The translations under genes were made by a program, and so were the position numbers. The notes beneath the pieces were generated by a model. The model had not been told where the DNA came from. It made no database searches and worked only from the letters and a program-made list of their open reading frames with translations. Below, in pieces: positions 1 to 5,598 of a DNA stretch of 6,412 bases. Source of the DNA: an uncultured Thermoplasmata archaeon. Lineage in GTDB: Archaea > Thermoplasmatota > Thermoplasmata > Methanomassiliicoccales > Methanomethylophilaceae. The stretch lies in assembly GCA_946545675.1 (NCBI GenBank), contig CAMNNR010000078.1:1-6412 (forward strand). Reading direction: 5' to 3'. Numbering within the stretch: position 1 is the stretch's first letter; every line of letters begins with the position of its first letter.

Positions 1-114
1 CTTCATGTCTGCGCTCTTGTACTGGGTTCCGATGTGGACACCGGAGGTGAGGTAGATGTCCTCGGAAACGAGGAGTTCTCCGTCGATAACCTGAGTTTCT
101 TCCATGTCGCTCAT
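1..114 (-). CDS. rpsB: 30S ribosomal protein S2, N-terminal fragment
   Basis: The minus strand reads from an ATG at 114-112 off the left edge, giving the first 38 residues: an acidic lead, then LLVSEDIYLTSGVHIGTQ followed by YKSADMK. The GVHIGTQ signature after a short acidic leader is typical of archaeal ribosomal protein S2 (uS2), which sits in the head/body region of the small subunit. The gene is cut by the window edge, not broken. A second in-frame ATG lies at 105-103. The first is preferred because an AGAGG Shine-Dalgarno-like stretch lies about 8 nt upstream. The gene is divergent from the DUF2240 gene and appears to have its own promoter, with a leader of roughly 59 nt. Confidence 0.88.
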   Translation of the reverse strand, partial: MSDMEETQVIDGELLVSEDIYLTSGVHIGTQYKSADMK

Positions 115-139
115 TTTTAAGCCTCTTGATTCTTTTTTC

Positions 140-167
140 GACCGCGGGCACCGTGAGGAACCCGGTC
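140..167 (-). other. Stem-loop in the S2 mRNA leader
   Basis: GACCG (140-144) pairs with CGGTC (163-167). Two further G-C pairs (146-147 with 161-162) follow across a one-base bulge at 145, giving a 7-bp GC-rich stem with a 13-nt loop. On the minus strand it falls between the inferred transcription start (~173) and the S2 ATG, just ahead of an A-rich stretch and the AGAGG motif. It could be a translational control element of the S2 mRNA; that is inference from position and pairing only. Confidence 0.35.
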
Positions 168-194
168 GCGAATTGGAACTGCGTAGTTACGTCC

Positions 195-204
195 TTAATA
201 AATA
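195..204 (-). promoter_or_regulatory. TATA box of the S2 gene
   Basis: The minus strand reads TATTTATTAA, a fair match to the archaeal TATA consensus. A start about 26 bp downstream would be near position 173, leaving a leader of ~59 nt before the ATG at 114. This is longer than the leaders inferred for the other genes here. Confidence 0.5.
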
Positions 205-209
205 CTTTT

Positions 210-260
210 GCGCGCGCCTTTATTTTATTTAAGTTAGTTAAACTACAAAATCCGCGCGCG
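210..260. repeat. Alternating CG tracts flanking a TAGTTAAACTA palindrome
   Basis: Between the divergent S2 and DUF2240 promoters lie two alternating CG runs (210-217 and 253-260). They enclose a very AT-rich stretch that contains the odd-centred palindrome TAGTTAAACTA at 235-245. The near-symmetrical arrangement suggests a shared protein-binding site for the two divergent promoters, but no known regulator was recognised. Confidence 0.4.
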
Positions 261-268
261 TAATATAG
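261..268 (+). promoter_or_regulatory. Probable TATA box of the DUF2240 gene
   Basis: TAATATAG is centred about 31 bp before the ATG at 296, so the transcript would have only a few leader bases. An alternative box, TTATTTTTA at 277-285, would instead place a leaderless start at the in-frame ATG at 308. The sequence does not settle which is used. Confidence 0.45.
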
Positions 269-295
269 AGGGATGGTTATTTTTACCGCCACAGC

Positions 296-814
296 ATGAC
301 GAGTCATATGGCATCGGAACTTGAGACATGCGCAGCCGCGTTCTTCCGCATCAAAGGGAAGGATGTCGTCACCGACAAGGAGTTCACGATGTCGATGTCC
401 CTCGACCTCAGATGGATGTCCGTCGAAGAGGCCAAGAACCTGATGAACAAGATGATCTCCGCAGGCATACTGACTAGGAGCAACGGTTATCTGAAACCCA
501 CCAAAGACCTGTCTGCGGTACAGGTTCCGATTGCATACAGGCCGTCGGAAGACCTCAGGACAGGATTGTCTGGCACTGTGGAAAGACCCGCTCCGGCGGA
601 AGAGAAACCCCGTACCGAGGACCTCTTCTCCGAGATGATGGGGATCGCGGTGGGCCTGGGTATCCAGAAGGGTAAATTCGTGTCCGAGTGCAACTCCACC
701 AAGAAGAAACTCGGCGTGGACATCATCGTGGCGGGACTTCTGATCCTCCGCGACTCCGGCGCGGATATAGGAAAATTGAAGGACCGGGTATATACCCAGG
801 TCCTTGGAAATTGA
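296..814 (+). CDS. DUF2240 family archaeal protein
   Basis: The 172-residue protein resembles the archaeal DUF2240 family. It has an early FFRIKGKD segment, then EFTMSMSLDLRWMSVEEA, where the family typically reads as a SLDLxWxSxExA block, then a winged-helix-like stretch (about residues 40-66) ending in a 'GILTRSNGYLKPT' wing, and VPIAYRPSED (78-86). A proline- and charge-rich linker (about 95-107) joins this to a C-terminal helical region (108-170) with a lysine patch (KKKLG, 136-140). The function is unknown; the N-terminal half looks like a small DNA- or RNA-binding fold, which is inference. The start may be ATG 296 or the in-frame ATG 308, since residues 1-4 lie outside the part that looks conserved. 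The gene converges with MBF1, leaving 2 bp between the stops, and belongs to a neighbourhood that also holds PAN. Confidence 0.75.
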   Translation: MTSHMASELETCAAAFFRIKGKDVVTDKEFTMSMSLDLRWMSVEEAKNLMNKMISAGILTRSNGYLKPTKDLSAVQVPIAYRPSEDLRTGLSGTVERPAPAEEKPRTEDLFSEMMGIAVGLGIQKGKFVSECNSTKKKLGVDIIVAGLLILRDSGADIGKLKDRVYTQVLGN

Positions 815-816
815 GT

Positions 817-1332
817 TTACTTCTTCTCGGTCTTGATGAAGTTTCCGAGAGTCATGCCCTGCGACTTCTGACCGCCTCCGACGACTCCGCCGTCGGTCAT
901 GGCAGCCTTCAGCTTTATGGACAGTGCCTTCTCCAGTTTGGAGATCAGCTTGTCATCGGGCACGAGTGTCTGGGACTCGATCTTCACGATGGTTCCCTTC
1001 TTCTCGTTGATGGACTTGGCGAATTCCTCCGCAGTGAGACCTTTCTTCTCGCGGGCCTTGCGGACGACCTCTCCATAGTCGGTGATGAGTTCGACACCGC
1101 CGTTGGCGCTGTAAATGTCGCGGGTCTGCATGCGCTTCTCGCGCCTCTCAAGTCTCTCCTTGATGACCGCGTTGTTGGTACCTCCGGAATAACTGGACCT
1201 CTCCTCGGACCTGTTGGAGGGTTTGTAACTGTCTCCGAATTTGGAACAGTTGGGGCAGAGATTGAGCATTGTTCCCTCGACCATGCATGCGCGTGTCGCA
1301 GGGACGTTGTTTCCACACATCTCGCATATCAT
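817..1332 (-). CDS. mbf1: Archaeal multiprotein bridging factor 1 (zinc ribbon + HTH)
   Basis: The 171-residue protein begins MICEMCGNN and carries a zinc ribbon with Cys 3, 6, 26 and 29 (CEMC...CPNC). A basic, serine-rich linker (about 35-75) follows, then a Cro/C1-type helix-turn-helix (about 83-142) with the conserved GLTAEEFAKSINEKKGTIVKIES core. The tail is glycine-rich and ends in a basic stretch. This is the archaeal MBF1 architecture; MBF1 is a conserved transcription-associated protein that in archaea has also been linked to the ribosome. The open frame extends 23 codons upstream to 1401, but the zinc ribbon begins immediately at M1332. A TATA box (1355-1364) sits about 27 bp before this ATG, inside the longer frame, so the mRNA is probably leaderless and the shorter start is chosen. 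The gene is divergent from PAN and convergent with DUF2240. Confidence 0.9.
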   Translation of the reverse strand: MICEMCGNNVPATRACMVEGTMLNLCPNCSKFGDSYKPSNRSEERSSYSGGTNNAVIKERLERREKRMQTRDIYSANGGVELITDYGEVVRKAREKKGLTAEEFAKSINEKKGTIVKIESQTLVPDDKLISKLEKALSIKLKAAMTDGGVVGGGQKSQGMTLGNFIKTEKK

Positions 1333-1354
1333 ATATGGCCAATACTCGTGGAGT

Positions 1355-1364
1355 GCTATAAATC
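1355..1364 (-). promoter_or_regulatory. TATA box of mbf1
   Basis: The minus strand reads GATTTATAGC, with TTTATAG as its core. Its centre is ~27 bp from the ATG at 1332, the normal distance from TATA box to transcription start in archaea, which implies a leaderless message. Confidence 0.65.
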
Positions 1365-1388
1365 TATCATTTTCGACCGATAATCGCC
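1362..1388 (+). promoter_or_regulatory. Upstream element, copy 1 (PAN/mbf1 promoter region)
   Basis: ATCTATCATTTT (1362-1373), a 5-nt spacer, then GATAATCGCC (1379-1388). The same two blocks, without the spacer and with one mismatch, occur at 2692-2713 upstream of the radical SAM gene. In both places the second block ends exactly 12 bp before a TTTAT box. The left end overlaps the mbf1 TATA box on the other strand, so a bound protein could affect both divergent genes. Confidence 0.45.
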
Positions 1389-1400
1389 AATCCACTTCCA

Positions 1401-1408
1401 TTTATGAT
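1401..1408 (+). promoter_or_regulatory. Likely TATA box of pan
   Basis: TTTATGAT. It is favoured over TTAAAAAG at 1421-1428 because its spacing to the upstream element matches that of the radical SAM promoter. It would place transcription start near 1430, giving a leader of about 26 nt that contains the ribosome binding site at 1446-1451. Confidence 0.45.
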
Positions 1409-1445
1409 AGGTCAGACTAATTAAAAAGAACCTTATTGAGGATAT

Positions 1446-1451
1446 GGGGAG
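1446..1451 (+). promoter_or_regulatory. Shine-Dalgarno of pan
   Basis: GGGGAG lies 5 nt before the ATG at 1457. This supports that ATG over the upstream in-frame TTG at 1436, which has no comparable site. Confidence 0.6.
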
Positions 1452-1456
1452 TTAAT

Positions 1457-2659
1457 ATGCCTGAACCTGCAGATATCGAAGAACTCAAAACCAAAATCAT
1501 ATCCCTCGAAGAGAGGAACGTACGCTTGATGGAGGACCTCCAGAACGCTGAGAACGAGAAGCGCTATTCGGAGAGCGAGCTCTTCAGACTCCAGAAGGAC
1601 CTGGCACGCATCAGGAGCGAACTCGAGAGACTCAAGAGCCCTCCGCTCGTAGTCGGTTCCCTCCGGGATGTCCTTCCGGACAACAAGGTAGTGGTGAAGA
1701 GCTCCACCGGTCCCGATTTCATCGTGGCAGTGTCCCAATACGTACCCAAGGAATCCCTCGTGGCAGGCGCCAGGGTCTCTCTCAACAAACAAACCCTTGC
1801 GGTAATGGAAGTCCTGCCCGCCCCCCTCGACCCCATAGTCACCGGTGCGGAGATCATGGAGAAACCCACCCTCACCTACGCTGACATCGGCGGCCTGAAG
1901 GACCAGATGGTGGAACTCAGGGAAGCAGTCGAAGACCCCCTGCTCAGGCCCGAACTCTACAAGAAAGTCGGAATCCAGCCTCCGAAAGGAGTGCTCCTCG
2001 TCGGTCCTCCGGGAACCGGTAAGACCCTCATGGCGAAGGCCGTTGCCAACGCCACCAACGCGACCTTCATCAGACTGGTCGGTTCCGAACTAGTACAGAA
2101 GTACATCGGAGAGGGTGCGAGGCTCGTGCGCGAACTCTTCGAGCTCGCCAAAGAGAAGGCCCCCAGCATCGTGTTCATCGACGAGATTGACTCTGTCGGA
2201 GCCAAGAGGGCGGACGTCGCCACCTCGGGAGACAGGGAGGTCCAGAGGACCCTCATGCAACTCCTGGCGGAACTCGACGGTTTCACCCCCAGCGGAGACG
2301 TGAAGATCATCGGTGCCACCAACAGGCCCGACATCCTCGACGAGGCACTGCTCAGACCCGGAAGGTTCGACAGGATCATCGAGGTCGGACTGCCCGACGT
2401 GGAGGGCAGGGAACAGATATTCAAGATCCACCTCGCCCACATGCACACCGCCAAGAACGTCATCCCCAAGAAACTCGCGGAAGCCTCCGAAGGCGCCTCC
2501 GGAGCACAGATCAAGAACATCTGCACCGAGGCAGGTATGCTGTGCATAAGGGCGGGACGCGACACCATCTCCGTGGAAGACTTCGACGCCGCCCGCGTCA
2601 AGGTCCTGGAGAGGGACAAGAACAAGGGCGGAATGATCCCCGCATACCTTTACGGTTGA
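1457..2659 (+). CDS. pan: Proteasome-activating nucleotidase (PAN) AAA+ ATPase
   Basis: This 400-residue AAA+ unfoldase is the archaeal homologue of the eukaryotic 26S Rpt1-6 ring. It hexamerises on the 20S proteasome, unfolds substrates using ATP and opens the gate. Domains in order: N-terminal coiled coil (about 6-60) ending in a KSPP motif where the family has its conserved linker proline; OB domain (about 64-121); AAA+ domain with Walker A GPPGTGKT (183-190), aromatic pore loop KYIG (215-218), Walker B IVFIDEID (238-245), sensor-1 GATNRPD (286-292) and arginine fingers in RPGR (300-303); then the C-terminal helical lid. The protein ends LYG, a hydrophobic-Tyr-X (HbYX) tail that docks in the alpha-ring pockets and triggers gate opening, so it should be fully functional. 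An in-frame TTG at 1436 would add 7 residues; ATG 1457 is preferred because of its Shine-Dalgarno site. The gene is divergent from mbf1 and followed by a strong hairpin. Confidence 0.96.
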   Translation: MPEPADIEELKTKIISLEERNVRLMEDLQNAENEKRYSESELFRLQKDLARIRSELERLKSPPLVVGSLRDVLPDNKVVVKSSTGPDFIVAVSQYVPKESLVAGARVSLNKQTLAVMEVLPAPLDPIVTGAEIMEKPTLTYADIGGLKDQMVELREAVEDPLLRPELYKKVGIQPPKGVLLVGPPGTGKTLMAKAVANATNATFIRLVGSELVQKYIGEGARLVRELFELAKEKAPSIVFIDEIDSVGAKRADVATSGDREVQRTLMQLLAELDGFTPSGDVKIIGATNRPDILDEALLRPGRFDRIIEVGLPDVEGREQIFKIHLAHMHTAKNVIPKKLAEASEGASGAQIKNICTEAGMLCIRAGRDTISVEDFDAARVKVLERDKNKGGMIPAYLYG

Positions 2660-2666
2660 AACTTCT

Positions 2667-2694
2667 GATGTGCCAGAGGCAACTCTGGCACATC
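2667..2694 (+). terminator. Perfect 12-bp hairpin with GCAA tetraloop after pan
   Basis: GATGTGCCAGAG (2667-2678) pairs perfectly with CTCTGGCACATC (2683-2694) around the loop GCAA, a stable GNRA tetraloop. It starts 8 nt after the PAN stop and is followed by the moderately T-rich TATCATTTT. The likely role is transcription termination or protection of the pan 3' end. The T tract is weaker than in a bacterial terminator, and archaeal termination usually needs only oligo-T, so a structural mRNA role is equally possible. Confidence 0.7.
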
Positions 2695-2713
2695 TATCAT
2701 TTTGATAACCGCC
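2692..2713 (+). promoter_or_regulatory. Upstream element, copy 2 (radical SAM promoter)
   Basis: ATCTATCATTTT (2692-2703) is directly followed by GATAACCGCC (2704-2713), matching the element at 1362-1388 except for one base and a 5-nt spacer. It ends 12 bp before the TATA box at 2726. The left end overlaps the last bases of the pan hairpin. Confidence 0.45.
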
Positions 2714-2732
2714 GTTCGCTACGGCTTTATAG
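2711..2732 (+). promoter_or_regulatory. TATA box and adjacent inverted repeat of the radical SAM gene
   Basis: TTTATAG (2726-2732) is centred 25 bp before the ATG at 2754, so the mRNA is probably leaderless. Directly upstream, where TFB would contact DNA, is the inverted repeat GCCGT-tcgct-ACGGC (2711-2725). A repressor bound there would block TFB/TBP; this is inference. Confidence 0.55.
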
Positions 2733-2753
2733 ACAATCCGAGATTGGCCCCGT

Positions 2754-3761
2754 ATGGCTATCGACCCGAAGGCCGCGGACAAACTCTCCAAAGGATGGTA
2801 CAAGGAACGCCTCTCCTCCCAGGACTGCAAATACCTCCTGGAATTCACCGACCACTCATCCGAGGCGAACCTCGCCGTTTCCCTTGCCAACAGGCTCCAT
2901 CACCAGGCATGCAACGGAACGGGTCAGATAAGTGCGGAGATCGAGACTGTCATCGGTCCCTGCCCCGGGAACTGCGGATTCTGCAAGCATGCAGAAGGAA
3001 GGTCGATGGAGAGCTTCTGGGAGATAGATGATGGCAGCCTTGCCAAGATAGCGGAGGGCCTGGGACTGTTCTCGGACGTCAGGAGCATACGTCTCACAAC
3101 CTGTGCCTATGCGGATATCGACACCGTATGCAGGCAGGTCGGGATAGTCAGGGACAATGCCAAATGCGGGACGAGGATCTACGTGAACACCAGGGACCTC
3201 GGTCCCGATGATTGCAGACAATTGAAGGCTGCCGGCGCATACGGTGCCGTCCACGCCCCCAGGCTCGGAGAGGGAAAGGATACCGAGATCCCCTTGGAGA
3301 CCCGCCTTGATACGATGACCAACCTGGTCAAATCGGGACTCGAGGTAATCACCGGTGTGGAACCGATCGGCCCTGAACACAGCATCGAGGATATCGTCGA
3401 CAACTTCTTCCTCACGCTGAATATGGGATGTGCCAGCTGCGAGTTGGTTCCCAGGGAACCGGTACCGGGGACCAAATTCAATCAGTTCGGGAAGCTCGGC
3501 CAATCGAGGTTCAACCAGATCCGTGCCGTGCTCACGCTCGGTTCGTCATGGTACACCGCACCGCACAGAGTGCCCTATGCCGGGGCCTATGTCACCGGCG
3601 GCAACGTGGTGGTGCCGAAATGCAACCTTTCCAACTACAAAGAGAGGATCGAGGCATCGAGACGCAGACTTTTCAACGGAGGTTACGACCGCATCCTCAA
3701 AGTAGACGACTCGACCTCCGAACTCAACATGATGTACCTGAGGAAGACCGGTTCGGTCTGA
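2754..3761 (+). CDS. Radical SAM enzyme, BioB/HydE/PylB-like, substrate unknown
   Basis: The protein has 335 residues. The cluster motif is CX3CX2C (Cys 70, 74, 77; CPGNCGFC), which binds the 4Fe-4S cluster that cleaves S-adenosylmethionine. An N-terminal helical lead (1-60) precedes a TIM-barrel-like core with repeated strands (RSIRLTTC, 110-117; GTRIYVNT, 139-146; AYGAVHAPR, 162-170). The GVEPIGPEHSIED block (201-213) fits the SAM-binding loop of this superfamily. The C-terminal part has GGNVVVP (282-288) and NYKERIE, recalling the 'NVxMP...Y' region of HydE and PylB. The length and motif spacing match the biotin synthase/HydE/PylB/HmdB group. True PylB was considered, but the sequence around the cluster and through the barrel differs. 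Extra cysteines (116, 126, 138, 154, 226, 229, 290) are notable; C226/C229 form a CxxC that could bind a second metal. Its stop abuts the GPN GTPase stop (TGATCA) with no gap. The reaction cannot be assigned. Confidence 0.8.
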   Translation: MAIDPKAADKLSKGWYKERLSSQDCKYLLEFTDHSSEANLAVSLANRLHHQACNGTGQISAEIETVIGPCPGNCGFCKHAEGRSMESFWEIDDGSLAKIAEGLGLFSDVRSIRLTTCAYADIDTVCRQVGIVRDNAKCGTRIYVNTRDLGPDDCRQLKAAGAYGAVHAPRLGEGKDTEIPLETRLDTMTNLVKSGLEVITGVEPIGPEHSIEDIVDNFFLTLNMGCASCELVPREPVPGTKFNQFGKLGQSRFNQIRAVLTLGSSWYTAPHRVPYAGAYVTGGNVVVPKCNLSNYKERIEASRRRLFNGGYDRILKVDDSTSELNMMYLRKTGSV

Positions 3762-4529
3762 TCAGTCATCGCGTTCAGCGTCTTCTCCGCCGTGGAACTG
3801 CAACTGGACAGCCGCATAGATCTCGGGGATGCCGACTCCGGTCTCGGAAGAGACCGACCTCATCTCGCCGAATATACCTGCATCCTCCAGAGCACGGAAG
3901 AGTTCCATACCCATCACGGACTCGGGATTCTTGTCCTCGTCCAGAAGACAACCGTACAACGAATCGGGATTGTTGTACCAGTCGAGGATACGCTCCGCTT
4001 CCTCATCCTTCAGGACATCGGCCTTGGAAAGTAGGTTGATGATGGGGACGTTCATCCTGAACTGCACCAACGAAGCAAGGGTCATCGCAGAGACAAAACC
4101 GTTGGCGGAACGGTAGAGTGTGGGATCGGAAAGGTATACGATGATAGAGTCCTCGCGCCCGAGGGCATCCATCACCGACTGGGATGATTCCCTGAACGCG
4201 AACAGCTCCAGCTGACCGGGGGTGTCTATGAGTGCGTATTCGCCGTCGTAGGAACCCAGAATATCAGTGACCCTGTTGATGTTGACCGCCATGAGGTCCG
4301 CTGCGGCAATCTGTGCGCCGTTCGGTCCGAGACCGCATTGGGACATGACCTCGTCGAGGTTGATCCATTCCCTGATATCTATGTCTGGGACATACGGAAG
4401 TTTCTCCGCACCGGGATCGAGGTTGATGACTACGGAATCGATCTCGTTGTCCTCCAACCATCTCTTGAAAGCTCCTACCATGGTGCTTTTACCGCTTCCC
4501 GCTGTTCCGACGAAATAGATGTTGTTCAT
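3762..4529 (-). CDS. GPN-loop GTPase
   Basis: This 255-residue SIMIBI-class GTPase contains P-loop GTAGSGKST (8-16), the INLDPGAEKLPY block (35-46), the defining Gly-Pro-Asn insert in GLGPNG (66-71), G3 DTPGQLE (102-108), G4-like SKAD (168-171; the usual NKxD has Ser in place of Asn) and G5-like SSET (227-230). GPN proteins dimerise, with the GPN loop reaching into the partner's active site. The eukaryotic relatives (Npa3/GPN1-3) help assemble RNA polymerase II, while the role of the archaeal ones is not settled. The frame is open 15 codons further upstream to 4574, but the family starts with a short strand directly before the P-loop, as MNNIYFVGTAGSGKS does here. A TATA box lies at 4556-4564, inside the longer frame, so ATG 4529 is chosen. 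The C-terminus is acidic (GGEDAERDD). Confidence 0.9.
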   Translation of the reverse strand: MNNIYFVGTAGSGKSTMVGAFKRWLEDNEIDSVVINLDPGAEKLPYVPDIDIREWINLDEVMSQCGLGPNGAQIAAADLMAVNINRVTDILGSYDGEYALIDTPGQLELFAFRESSQSVMDALGREDSIIVYLSDPTLYRSANGFVSAMTLASLVQFRMNVPIINLLSKADVLKDEEAERILDWYNNPDSLYGCLLDEDKNPESVMGMELFRALEDAGIFGEMRSVSSETGVGIPEIYAAVQLQFHGGEDAERDD

Positions 4530-4555
4530 GCGATCGTAGCGGAATCTCAGCGGTA

Positions 4556-4564
4556 CGATATACG
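4556..4564 (-). promoter_or_regulatory. TATA box of the GPN GTPase gene
   Basis: The minus strand reads CGTATATCG, centred 31 bp before the ATG at 4529. The transcript would begin within a few bases of the start codon. Confidence 0.5.
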
Positions 4565-4608
4565 TTTTGCTCAACTGGCTCTTTATCGCGCGTCAGTTCC
4601 CACAAATA

Positions 4609-4617
4609 ATTATAAAG
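4609..4617 (+). promoter_or_regulatory. TATA box of the membrane-protein operon
   Basis: ATTATAAAG is centred about 26 bp before the ATG at 4639, consistent with a leaderless first gene. No Shine-Dalgarno motif is seen before this ATG. Confidence 0.65.
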
Positions 4618-4638
4618 ATAAAGGCGATAACACCAGCC

Positions 4639-5229
4639 ATGAACACGAATGTTAACAACCATTCCTCCGCTGTCGGCTGGATTGGTATTTTCGCCGTGGT
4701 CGCCCTCGCAGTAGTATGGATTGGGAGCTACCTCGAAGAAACCTGCTGGACATGGGGTGTCAACACCATCAGCGATTTCGGAGTGCTGGGTAAATCTGCG
4801 GACGTCTTCAACTACGGAATCATCGTAGTCGGACTCCTCATTTCTGTCTACGGTGTCGGCAAGACCGCCATCAGCAACAACGTCGGATTCTCTGTCGCGG
4901 GCAACCTCATCGCCATCGGCGGAATCTTCATCGCAATGATGGGACTTCTGACCATAGACATCAAGAACGGTGACTACCACAAGATGGTCGCTATGATCGG
5001 TGCCATCCTCATCTTCGCAGGACTCATGGCATCCGCCATCCAGCAGTACCACTGCGGATTCACCATCCCCGTCGGGGTCGCCATCCTTCTCTTTATCGCG
5101 ATGTTCTTCTGTGCTATCGCTTTCGGATACGCAAAGGGAGAGGTCTACTGCCTCCTCATCGCCATGATCTGGGCTGGCATGGACGCCGCACTCATGATCG
5201 CCTCCGGACTCAAAGGAGCTGAACAGTAA
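4639..5229 (+). CDS. DUF998-like six-helix membrane protein
   Basis: The 196-residue integral membrane protein has about six predicted helices (roughly 13-30, 54-73, 83-105, 113-133, 142-163, 168-190). After helix 1 it has WTWGVNTISDFGV (37-49) and then FNYG (57-60). This W-N-x-(I/L)-SD-x-G loop and the FN at the start of helix 2 are characteristic of DUF998 proteins, small integral membrane proteins of unknown function in bacteria and archaea. The open frame extends 24 codons upstream to 4567, but that extension overlaps the promoter (TATA 4609-4617) and runs across the divergent control region, so ATG 4639 is used. It is the first gene of a two-gene operon with the small membrane protein at 5230. 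The function is unknown. Confidence 0.75.
   Translation: MNTNVNNHSSAVGWIGIFAVVALAVVWIGSYLEETCWTWGVNTISDFGVLGKSADVFNYGIIVVGLLISVYGVGKTAISNNVGFSVAGNLIAIGGIFIAMMGLLTIDIKNGDYHKMVAMIGAILIFAGLMASAIQQYHCGFTIPVGVAILLFIAMFFCAIAFGYAKGEVYCLLIAMIWAGMDAALMIASGLKGAEQ
5212..5218 (+). promoter_or_regulatory. Shine-Dalgarno of the second membrane gene
   Basis: AAAGGAG lies 11 nt before the ATG at 5230, within the last codons of the DUF998 gene. It supports translation starting at 5230 rather than at the ATG at 5236. The internal operon gene has such a site while the promoter-proximal gene does not. Confidence 0.55.
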
Positions 5230-5589
5230 ATGAAAATGGACAACGGAAGCAAACTCGGAATGATCCTTGCAGGACTCGGAGGATGTGTCGCTGTCGGTGC
5301 CTTCGCCTTCACCTACGAGAGCGCCCTCACTACATTCGTGCCTATCGGCGCCCTCCTCCTCCTGGCGGTTATGTTCTTCGCCCTCGCAGGAGCATTCAAC
5401 ACTACCGGTCAGTGGACCCCTAGGGCACTGACACTCTACGCATTCATTCTCGCTGGAGTAATCATGGGAGTTACCCTTGTTGAATACATCAACGTCTACA
5501 TCGGAATTGTCGAGTTCATCCTCGCAATCCTCGTGATTGTAATCAGCAACGCCCCCGAGACCCGCAGATTCGTTTCGCAGAGCGAGTGA
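5230..5589 (+). CDS. Small four-helix membrane protein, unknown family
   Basis: The 119-residue protein has four likely transmembrane helices (about 8-28, 36-56, 65-86, 88-106), short loops and a charged C-terminal tail (NAPETRRFVSQSE). The ATG directly follows the TAA of the DUF998 gene (TAAATG), so the two are cotranscribed and probably translationally coupled. I do not recognise a family. The glycine- and alanine-rich helices and a conserved-looking glutamate in helix 3 (VEYINVY, 84-90) are the only notable features. It may form a complex with the DUF998 protein; that is inferred from the tight pairing alone. Confidence 0.75.
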   Translation: MKMDNGSKLGMILAGLGGCVAVGAFAFTYESALTTFVPIGALLLLAVMFFALAGAFNTTGQWTPRALTLYAFILAGVIMGVTLVEYINVYIGIVEFILAILVIVISNAPETRRFVSQSE

Positions 5590-5598
5590 AAATCACTT

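Noticed and set aside
688..1383. Long plus-strand open frame opposite mbf1
   Set aside because: It is antisense to a clear zinc-ribbon/HTH protein, has no recognisable domain, and starts inside the DUF2240 gene. It arises from the codon bias of the real gene.
1333..1401. N-terminal extension of MBF1
   Set aside because: It contains the TATA box of the gene and precedes the family's usual start at the zinc ribbon.
1436..1456. TTG start adding seven residues to PAN
   Set aside because: The ATG at 1457 has a GGGGAG site at good spacing and gives the expected acidic N-terminus.
2090..2890. 266-codon minus-strand open frame opposite pan
   Set aside because: It lies antisense to the AAA+ domain and runs across the pan hairpin and the next promoter, with no domain and no promoter of its own.
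2856..3503. Minus-strand open frame opposite the radical SAM gene
   Set aside because: The plus strand encodes an intact CX3CX2C enzyme here; the antisense product has no recognisable motif.
2754..3761. Assignment as PylB (methylornithine synthase)
   Set aside because: The cluster motif spacing fits, and pyrrolysine use would suit the suspected lineage, but the surrounding sequence is unlike PylB and no pylT, pylS, pylC or pylD is nearby.
4489..5052. 187-codon minus-strand frame, very rich in Asp, His and Val
   Set aside because: Its composition is that of a reverse reading of transmembrane codons, and it overlaps both the GPN gene start and the divergent promoter region.
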